In this document: positions 22,494 through 31,497 of the stretch, in pieces | How the letters are laid out: each line of letters begins with the position of its first letter | Position numbering within the stretch: position 1 is the stretch's first letter | NCBI GenBank assembly: GCA_963691655.1 | Contig: OY829326.1 | Span: 92,745,235 to 92,809,234, forward strand | DNA: 64,000 bases | Origin: Toxonevra muliebris | Taxonomy: Eukaryota > Arthropoda > Insecta > Diptera > Pallopteridae | Direction: 5' to 3' | Position numbers and translations under genes: made by a program | The notes under the pieces: generated by a model | Told to the model about the DNA's origin: nothing | Database searches by the model: none | What the model saw: only the letters and a program-made list of their open reading frames with translations

Positions 22494-22880
22494 TAGATGG
22501 CTTATTTGCTCCATACATTTTGCTAAAGGATTTCAGATTTTCATTGTGACAGCAGAATATGAAAATTGGGTGCTAAAAACCAATTGAAATGAAAAAAAAA
22601 AATTTAAATTTGCGAAAACTGTCTGCGCTACTCCGAAAAGAGTGATTTTGAATGATGTTTTACAACAGGTTTGGGACTTTGTATGGAAAAAGCATTCAAC
22701 TTGCATATAAAAGATTTTCATCCTTAAACATCACGGTTTTCGGAGTAGCGCATCCAGTTTTCACAAATTTAAATTTTTTTTTCATTTTAATTGGTTTTTA
22801 GCACCCTATTTTCATATTCTGCTGTCACAATGAAGATCTGAAATACTTTAGCAAAATGTATGGAGCAAATAAGCCATCTA
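22494..22880. mobile_element. Long-TIR element (TAGATGGCTTATTTGCTCC family)
   Basis: TAGATGGCTTATTTGCTCCA at the left is matched by its complement ending at 22880. Inverted identity extends about 130-150 bp into each arm, including TGTGACAGCAGAATATGAAA, leaving a short centre. A partial copy lies at 28333-28540. No coding capacity. The ends read TAG...CTA, consistent with TA-targeted insertion. Confidence 0.85.
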
Positions 22881-22889
22881 GTGCACATA

Positions 22890-23399
22890 CAGTGATGTGA
22901 AAAATAATAAGGACAGTGAGTAGTTTGAAGAGAAACACCTCAACCTCCTGTGAGCACTTGCCAGAAACTGCTTGACTCTATGCTGCGGCGTTGTTTGGCT
23001 GTAATCAACAATAAAGGATATTCAACACAATATTATAGTTATAGTTTAACAACTATAACAATAGCAACAATAGTTTATCATATCTTTAAAATAAATCTTC
23101 AACTTTTTTTTTATATTAAATCATTTTCAGTTTATATTCCATTGAAGTTTATATGCTGTCCTTATTATTTTGCACACACAATTTAAGCAGAATTTTAAGT
23201 GTTTAATTACTGTTAATTAATAAATAATTAACTATAACTAATTATGAGTTCATATATGAAAATATATCTTGTTTTTCGTTTAACTTTGTTTTAAGCAAGC
23301 TAATAAAAATTTTATTGTATTATAAAAACAAATATTTTTTTATTTATGTAGCTTTGAAAGTTAAACTACTCACTGTCCCTATTATTTTTCACATCACTG
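22890..23399. mobile_element. Tc1/mariner-type MITE, copy 2, complete
   Basis: TA target sites at 22888-22889 and 23400-23401 flank inverted termini beginning CAGTGATGTGAAAAATAATA and ending in the complement. The TIR runs about 40 bp (through GGACAGTGAGTAGTTT, one mismatch). Internally, at about 23155-23183, a third, inverted TIR-like sequence (TGCTGTCCTTATTATTTTGC) occurs, so the element probably derives from a composite or internally rearranged parent. No transposase. Confidence 0.85.
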
Positions 23400-23401
23400 T
23401 A

Positions 23402-24865
23402 TGTAAATTGGAATGAATGAGTTTTATGTTGAACAGTGCAAGGAAAGAATTTTATGAGTTTTATAAAATAAAGAGAAAGTTGTACACGAAGAGAAAACAA
23501 ATTTGAGAATAAGAGATAGACAAAGCTTAAACATAAAATGTGAACTTTTCCACCCATTCGGAATTTCAGTGAAAGTCTTCAAAAATTATAGCAATAACCG
23601 GAAGCTTTCGAACTTTTTTCGAATTCTAAGTGGAATTTGTTGCATATGAAGAGGTGAGTGAAGCAAATTTTTTAGTTTTCCTGAAGTTAAACAAATACAC
23701 AAAAATTGATGGATGTGTAGATGTATGTTGTGGCAGTACGATAACATTATTGGATGTGCACACACGTGCTCCGTTTGAGTCTGAAGGATAATCGAAGATG
23801 CAATGGTAAAATGAGGAAAACTTATTTCTTACGTAAAATATTAATAGTAGATTTCTTGAAATTATAGTACAATAAATGTCGTGCATTTAAAATCGCCAAG
23901 CCTACAAAATGCAATTCTTAGAAATTTAGAGTTGAAGCCAGCATATATTGAATACACTAGCAATTAGATTCTTGTCTTCAACTACTATTGTAAGGAACAG
24001 AAAGATTGCATTATCTTCATTATAGTGAATATTATTGAATATTAAAATAAAATGTTTGGACTTGATTCACTATAGCGCACAATGGTTTGACTCCATGCAA
24101 AAGATGGAAAAAATTGAAATTTTATGGAAAATATTTTTCTAAAACTCATTAGCCCTATGCAATCCTTATTTATGGGTCTTTCTAACCCATTTAGCAAAAA
24201 AGATAGTGAGTTAATATGTTCCATTAAATTCTATAATTGGTTTATTGGTTTTAGACTAGGTATATTTATTAATTTTCAGCAACTCCCTGCAAAACTTAAC
24301 GTTTAAATTTTTTCAAATAAATATTATTCAATGTGGATTCCATCGCGATTGATTTATCGACATGACTGATAATTTACCCAACAAAAATGCCAAAAATAGT
24401 CAGAGACTAATTTTTCCCCAATGATTATCAGTGGGAATTTAGGCCATTATCAATGATGAGGAGCCCAGATGAGGTTGGCATATATTCCCTAAATTCGTGC
24501 AGTCACAGCATTGAAAGAAATCTTCCGAGTCGGGATGCTCTGAGCAATAATGGATTAAAGGATTAATTATATTTTAAAATTAAGAACTTTGGAGCTGATT
24601 CAATAACAATAACCCCCAAAACGTCGCCCCTAAATACGGCCTGGCTGGTAAGCAAAATACTCGTTTAAAATGCCATTAAAAAAAACTATAAAAAATTTAA
24701 ATTTTCGTTATATCTTACTCCCTAGCTCTGGTACTTCGTAAGGTATATTACCAATTTATATATCATTGTAAGCAACTAAGTGTCCTCTTTTAAATGAAAT
24801 ATAAAAACTTACTCATCGGATAAACAAAAATAAAGTTATGGGCAAGTATATGCTTTAACCTATCA
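23402..24865. other. No gene seen
   Basis: AT-rich with several short frames and no recognised domain. Around 24690-24860 lies sequence resembling, in inverted orientation, part of the piggyBac-like element at 49577-49999 (shared ACTTACTCATCGGATAAA), so this is probably a repeat remnant. Confidence 0.4.
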
Positions 24866-24868
24866 AAA

Positions 24869-25582
24869 ATGGGTTTTTCAGCCTTAAGTCCAGATTTTGA
24901 AGGTAAATTCAAAATTCTGAGTATGCAGTTATCTTTTTTAGTTTTTAACGATATAGCCAGATACGTCTACGGATTCAAACGATATGACAGTGTGTCTAGA
25001 TTTGCTAAACAAATATATTCGGTTTCCTTTGACAGTTTTTTGAACTATCGCTCATTGCTACTACTACACAAAATAATATCAACGAAAGAACCAAATTATT
25101 TGTATCGCAGGCTAACTTTTTCTCGCTCAAATCGTAACAATATGCTGGTGCCTATGAGGCATTTTACTCATGCATCGGAACGCCAGTTTATAATTTATTC
25201 GGTTCGTCTTTGGAACTCTCTTCCTTGTTATCTTCAAAGTATGGGAAATGCAATGCATTTTAAAACTGCTTTACTTAAATACTTAACTTGCAACACAATT
25301 AATTTATAATTTTTCCAATTTTTTTTTTGTTTTGGTTTTCTTTTATATAATATATAACATATTATTTATCTTTTCTTTTTTTTTTTCTTTTTAAATGTTT
25401 GACATTATTCTTATTCGTGATACATATATATATATATAAGTTACAGTTTTCAATTATATCCAATTTAATTTAATTCCTTACTAAATATGAATGCATTTGT
25501 TAGTGACTAATGCTTTGAAACATAAGATTCTTAAATCTTGTTGTAGCATTAGGAAAACAAAAATAAAATAAATAAATTAAAA
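24869..25582 (+). mobile_element. LINE, 3' portion (reverse transcriptase C-terminus and 3' UTR)
   Basis: An open frame of 146 codons (24869-25309) matches the post-catalytic region of Jockey/CR1-type reverse transcriptases, including FNDIARYVYGFKRYDSVS, LLLLHKII and VRLWNSLPCYL. A 3' UTR of about 270 bp follows and ends in an A-rich AAAATAAAATAAATAAAT tail. The last ~100 bp of this UTR (from 25482) is nearly identical to 49841-49940, so both belong to one fairly young family. The element is 5' truncated; the first codons of the frame may be flanking DNA. Confidence 0.82.
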
Positions 25583-27165
25583 AAATTATGGATCCACAAA
25601 AATGTTGAGTTTATGAAAATTATATTATATTTCTATATTTCCACTTTCAATTTATTTGATTTTTAGCCGGATATATAAACGAAATCAAGTTTATACGTTG
25701 AATATATATGATTTTAAGACCCTTAAAGATGGTAAATTTGAAAGAAAAAAATTTCATATCATTGCCTATAACTTTGTCAATTCTTTCGAAATTTTTACTT
25801 TCACAACCTGTACTTTACAAAAAAAAATAAGCTATAAATGATAAAAATCTATGGATAAGTGTAGAAGTTACATGCAATTGAGTAAAAATAACTAGTTTTA
25901 AAACAGAGCAAATTATTGCGTTTTCCTAATTTTATTTGTAATCCTAAATTTTGTTTAAAAATATTAAAAAAAAACTCGAAATTTCTTGGCAATTTACTTA
26001 ATTGTGTCAAAACTATTTATCCAATCGAATCAAAATGTATGAACGTAAGATGAGAAATTTTAATATATTTACTTTCATATACTGTTTGTTCAAATCGATA
26101 AGGTTTCTAAGATATTTGTAATTATGTGGACAAACCTTTTTTGCTGCAATAAAAAAATTCAACTGGTGATATCTCCAAAACCACACCATAGAATTAAAAA
26201 TGGAGTTAATTTTCGGGCTTAGCGACCAATTTTACATAGGCATTGGATAGTGGTGTTCATTGGCAATTTTGGCTGTAAACTAGTGTTATTAATAAAAAAA
26301 CAACAACAATAACAACAGATTTTTTTGTTTATATTTGGTAATAACGGAAATTTAATTTCCAATTAAAAAATTTATAATCGCATCGGTTTGGTAAAAGTAA
26401 ATGAGATTGTAATAAGTTGAACATGTTAAACCAGCACTAAGTTAAACTGCTTTTACCGACTTTGAAATCCTGAAGAAAATTATTTTCCACATCTAGGCAA
26501 CATTTTTTTTTAATAAATATATAATTTTACCTGTGAACAGGGATGGAAACCGATTTTGAACTAAACCAATTTTGAACCGAACCATGCTCAATTTGAATGC
26601 CTCGAACGGAACCGGAAAATCGAAGGTGCGAAAGAACCGGCATAATTTCATATTGAAACAACGTGGCACGGAATTTTCATACAAATATTTATATTTTAAG
26701 TGACCAGATGCACCGAAATTTCCGGTACTGTACTGAAATTTTGTGCCAAGTACCGTGTACCGAAGCGAAACAAATATGAAAGAAAATATAGTGAAATTTG
26801 AAAACAGAAAACAGCTGTACCGAATTTTGATACAATTCAAAAAAGAAAAGTTATGCAATTCAATTGAAAAATATAGATTTGTTCGTAATCTATACAACGG
26901 CTAATGCGGGGATTATAAGTCACATAACACTAATGTGTGACTGAAAAAAGAATCCTGATTTTGATTGTTTTCTGAGGCTTTACAGTGATCGCTTATATAG
27001 GGCTCATATATCTGAATGTTTCCCATGTGCTCTTATTTCTAACTCATAAAAGAATTATAATTTTAAATGTTTTCTGAGACTTTTCAGTTACGTTATGTTC
27101 ATATTTCGGAATACATTATGAAATTTTTGGTTGTTTTGTGTAAAAATGTTGGAAAATAAATGTTT
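25583..27165. other. No gene; AT-rich
   Basis: No supported gene. A 134-codon minus-strand frame (26897-26493) is hydrophobic/aromatic and unrecognised. Around 26550-26830 the words GAACCG/CCGGTA recur, suggesting a decayed repeat. Confidence 0.4.
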
Positions 27166-27167
27166 GA

Positions 27168-27645
27168 AGCCATAAATTAAATTTTTTGAGTTATAAACCA
27201 CCCTTGTTTAGTCATAAATGAGTATTTCATAAGATGATGCTTATGAGTCATACAAGTGTTAATTTATGAGCCATAAATGTGCCAAAAAAAAAAAAAAAAT
27301 TACTTGGATTTTAGCATTAAAAAAATTTTCTTCAAAACTAATACCTGCATTAGAACCGTAATTTTGCGATTACGACAAGAATTTACCGAGGCAACATAAT
27401 GTAACCTTGTTTGTTTTTCCCAGCCATAAATTAAATTTTTTGAGTTTTAAACCACCTTTATATAGTCATAAATGAGAATTTCACAAGATGATGCTTATGA
27501 GTCATACAAGTGTTAATTTATGAGCCATAAATGTGAAAAAAAAAAATATAATTTTCTTCGAAATTAATACCTGTATTAGAACCGTAATTTTGCAATTACG
27601 ACAAGAATTTACCGAGGCGACGTAATGTAACCTTGTTTGTTTTTT
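27168..27645. repeat. Direct tandem duplication, period 254 bp
   Basis: Unit 1 (27168-27418) and unit 2 (27422-27645) both begin AGCCATAAATTAAATTTTTT and both end GTAACCTTGTTTGTTTTT. Unit 2 is shorter because of a contracted A-run and a small deletion. Within each unit GAGCCATAAATGTG and GAGTCATACAAG form smaller sub-repeats. Non-coding. Confidence 0.9.
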
Positions 27646-27649
27646 AAAA

Positions 27650-28332
27650 ATTTAAGACGTGGCACGTGTAGAACAAATTTACTAGACAAAATTATTTTTT
27701 TGCAGAAATCAGTTCTTCAAAGTGAATTAATTAAAACTTCTTAAGCAACCCCCCTCATAAAATCACTCCTTATCTGGGGCGGGGGAGGGGGGGAGGGAGT
27801 TGTTCGGTTTTGGTGTCATAAAAATGTACATTACTCGCCTTTTCGACATAGGTTAGGCAAATATGTACAAGCACTAGTTACAAAGGTAATGCCTCGACCA
27901 TCTAGCATTAGAAAATGCGTTTTAAACTGCAAAAATTTTGGGTTTCACTGTTTCACATTTTTGAGGGGAGAAAAGCATAAAAAACCAAGTCAGTACGAGA
28001 CGGCATAATCACCACTCGTCCGTACGGATATTTCTCCCGGAATAATAAATCGTGAGCCCGCAATAAGTCTAAACACTAAACCAGTTGTTTCGTTAATTGA
28101 CGATTACGTTCATATAGTCGGCATCTTCTGCATTTCCGGTATTTATCGTTCATACATGCTGAATTTCACATATAATTGCGTACTTTATTGTGTGTATAAA
28201 TCAATGAGGATCTTTCGATGAGACCGATGGCGTCACCCGATATCGGATAACTGAAGTAGTTATCGTTGAAAGCAGCTGACGTCTGCTCATTGTTGACCTA
28301 TTGCTTTAATATCCAAAGTCGCGACTGCGCAG
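27650..28332. other. No gene; G-rich tract
   Basis: No supported gene. A G-rich run at about 27775-27802 (GGGGCGGGGGAGGGGGGGAG) could form a G-quadruplex on this strand. Confidence 0.4.
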
Positions 28333-28540
28333 TAGATGGCTTATTTTGCTAAAGTATTTCAGATCTTCATTGTGACAGCAGAATATGAAAATAGGGTGCT
28401 AAAAACCAATTAATATGAAAAAAAAAATTAAATTTGTGAAAACTGTATGCACTACTCCGAAAACCGTGATTTTTAAGGATGTTTTACAATAGGTTTGGGA
28501 TTTTGTATGGAAAAAGCATTTAACTTGCATATAAAAGATT
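28333..28540. mobile_element. Truncated copy of the TAGATGGCTTATTT long-TIR element
   Basis: The left arm and centre match 22494-22715 (shared TGTGACAGCAGAATATGAAA and GGAAAAAGCATTNAACTTGC), with a short deletion near the end. The right arm is missing. Confidence 0.8.
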
Positions 28541-28844
28541 TTCAGATATCCATATCTATGTAAAAAATGCCGCTAAAGCGAATGAACCCTAAGCCATCCC
28601 TAGCGCCTAAAGTGACCATTTAGTACTTTTTTTTACGAATTTTTAAATTTACCAGTTAGGATTTTGAATATAGCGGTATTTTTTTTAAAATTAAAGTACA
28701 TAGGATTGTAGGTAATTCAATTTAGTTTATTTAAAGTACAAAAAATTTTCAAATCGAGTTATATTTGAACAGGTAAATTAACTTTTAGTGAACCCATGTC
28801 GAGTACAATCAAGTTCATCTTTGACAAATGTCGCCAAATTGCAG

Positions 28845-28975
28845 CACTTAATTAGCACCTAATTATGGCATCATTACTTTTTTTATTTTTCTTTCATTTT
28901 AACTTCTGGGACTACTGGCTTTATAAAATTTAAGTGCCACTAAAACATGGAAAATATGCCATTGGTATGGATAAT
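28845..28975. repeat. Unit of a GCACCTAATT tandem array, left of LINE insertion
   Basis: Contains TTAATTAGCACCTAATTATG and GGGACTACTGG, matching the units at 30557-30925 on the other side of the LINE. Confidence 0.7.
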
Positions 28976-29039
28976 ATTCCAATCAAGTTTGTCAAATTCA
29001 TTTATGAGCACATTCAAGAGCATTTACTTTTTTTTATAA

Positions 29040-30556
29040 TACAATTCTGACAACTTCAGTATTCCCCGAAGCTAAAATTATTCCTATCAAGAAGAGTATC
29101 TTACCTAGCTTATCCAAAGTTCTTGGAAAAATTATAAGCATCCAAATAAAAAGTTTTTTAGCTTCTACTAATCTTTTAAGTTGTTGTCACTCGGGTTTTC
29201 GTAGTGGCTATAGTATAACCGCTTACAGAGAAAATAAGGGAATGCGTAAATGACAATAAAGTTGTTGTAACTATTTCCCTTGATCTTACTAAAGACTTTC
29301 TAGTTAACAAGTTAAATGTTCAATTTGGGTTCTCTTCCAGTGCATGTAGACTTATTTCTTACTTTCTGTCTGGTCGTAGTCAGTATATTGACTGTGGCAC
29401 TTCGATTTCTAATTTGCTTGGCTGTGTTAGTGGGGTTCCTCAAGGGTCAGTTTTGGGCCCCTTACTTTTTATGCTATACCTAAACGACCTAGTTGATGTT
29501 CTCAATTTGCCGACAAGAATTCAATCAATGTCCTGCAAGCTAATATAGCCTGCAGCTTGTCCTGTGTAACTACTTGGTTATCTTCAAACAGTCTCGCTGT
29601 AAACCCACTAAAAACTAAAGCTATGCTTCTTAATTGCCTTATTAACGTTAATCCTCCAACAAATATGCTCGCGAATTGCCCCATTCAATTTGTGGATCAT
29701 ATGCGTTGCTTGGTGTTATAATTGATAATAAACTTAGCTTTGATAAACATATTGCTGGTGTCTCGTCTAAAGTTGGTTACCAGTTAAAGAAACTCTATAG
29801 CATCAATTACTCTTTGCCGCTGTATATACGAACAAGAATCGCTCATGCTCTTTTGATGTCCACCATTGCATATGGTCTTGAAGTCTACTCTGGTGCTTCT
29901 TTGACAAGTATCAAGAGTATCAAGTTGATACTTAACAGAGTTTTTCGTTTTGTCTTCAAATTAGGGTACAGAGACCATATAAGTTCTTATGAAACCAATT
30001 TTTTGAAATGTCGATTTATTGATTTTATCCAGTCCAGATTGCTTACTCTTTTTCATAAAATTATAGTCACACGTGAACTTCCTTATCTTTTGAATATCTT
30101 CCATTTCTCTAGTTCTAGTAGATGCCCCAACATTTTCATCCCTAAAATCATTAATTCGACATTTCAGCGATCTTCTTGCGTTAGAGTGGCACGATCATAG
30201 AATGCGGTCCCTCAAAGCCTCAAATCATTTTCTGAGTCTAAGAGAAAGTTTAAGAACCACTTAATTGATCACTTCAGTTCTCTGAATGCATTTTAATATG
30301 ACGTAGTACTCTTATTTTACTACTTAACTTGAATACTGCTTACTTTTGGTGGGGTTTCATACTAAGTTAGTTAACTGGGAATGCAATTTTAGGTTTATTT
30401 TAGTTTTTTCTCAAATTTTTCTCTGTATATTTAGTATAGATTTTATCTATTCAATAGGTAATTTCTTATTTTTTTAACATAATTATTTTAAGTCTGCTCA
30501 TTGTAATACATACCTTGTAATCATATATGGCCTTTGAAATAAAAAAATAAATAAAG
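29040..30556 (+). pseudogene. Jockey/CR1-type LINE, 5' truncated, decayed ORF2
   Basis: The reverse transcriptase can be followed through several frames: an FRSGYS-like finger region near 29195, then GVPQGSVLGPLLFMLYLNDL at about 29430-29490. The post-catalytic region is an open frame at 29676-30200 (GVIIDNKLSFDKHI, the YGLEVYSGASL segment, then NIFIPKI). The usual catalytic YADD box is not apparent in the short, damaged interval after the NDL motif. The 3' UTR ends near 30556 with AATAAAAAAATAAATAAA. It interrupts a tandem array at 28845/30557. Confidence 0.88.
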
Positions 30557-30925
30557 GAGCACCTAATTTTTAATTGCAGCACCTTAATAGCATAAATTAT
30601 TGCATCAATTCTTTTTTATTTTTCTAAGTTTTTAATTTTCGGGACTGCTAGGTTTATATGAAAAAGACATTTCCACCAAAAATATAGAAAATAAAAGAGC
30701 ATCTAATTTTTAATTGCAGCACCTAAACAGCACTTAATTAGCACCTAATAATGGCATTATTACTATTTTATTTTTCAAAGTTTTTAATTTTCGGGACTGC
30801 TGGGTTTACATGAAAAATACATTTCCACTAAAAACATTGAAACGGAACCTAATTAGCACCTAATTGTGGCATCATTACTATTTTATTCTTCCAAGGTTTT
30901 AATTTTCGGGACTGTTAGGTTAACA
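30557..30925. repeat. Tandem array, GCACCTAATT/CGGGACTGCTGG units
   Basis: Two to three units carry the landmark CGGGACTGNTNGG (GGG at 30641, 30793 and 30908, spacings 152 and 115), AGCACCTAATT and ATTTTTCNAAGTTTTTAATT. Another unit lies at 28845-28975, separated from these only by the LINE and short flanks. Confidence 0.78.
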
Positions 30926-31368
30926 ATGGTATTTATTTACCTGTATGCACTTGGTATCTTTTAAATTTTTTTCTTTGAATCAATTAAAAGGCGCCATTAA
31001 TTAGGCTTTAGAAAACGCAAAATAAACAGAATGTTGTCATCCTAAATGAATATTCAATAAACAACAAAATACAAAAGAAACCAAACGCAAGAAGATAGGT
31101 AAGTGGCTCTTCATCAGGAAGGAAGTGTGAAAAACACGTGAACTTCTATCTCTGTCTTACTACCTATTTTTTCTACCTCTCTCTTTCTGACTTGTATGCT
31201 TGCACCCGTGTGAGTAGCCATTAACAACCACATGGTGTGAAATCGCTTGGAATTTTCTTATTTTTTATAATTACGTTTTGTTTGTTTATCATAGCATATG
31301 CCAACCATATGTAACTACCAAACAAACAAACAAAACAATCTAGGATTAAGAAACTGATCTGCGATCGG
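30926..31368. other. Upstream flank of BicC
   Basis: No other gene seen. The region may hold regulatory DNA for BicC, but no specific binding sites can be asserted. Confidence 0.3.
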
Positions 31369-31401
31369 TATATAAGTAAGTAGTAATAGAAATAAAATTT
31401 A
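31369..31401 (+). promoter_or_regulatory. Candidate BicC core promoter (TATA box and Inr)
   Basis: TATATAAG at 31369-31376 is followed 32 bases after its first T by TTAGTC (A at 31401), a weak match to the fly Inr. The spacing is right for a TATA promoter and would give a 5' UTR of about 97 bases before the BicC ATG. Confidence 0.35.
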
Positions 31402-31497
31402 GTCTTAAGATTGCGTTCTTAAAATAAAGTTGATTGTGATATAATTCGCGCGGATAAAAATATCAAAACGTTTGTTTAGTGAAAGATACAATTCGAA

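Noticed and set aside
26493..26897. 134-codon minus-strand frame
   Set aside because: Aromatic/hydrophobic composition from AT-rich DNA, with no family, signal or start context to support it.
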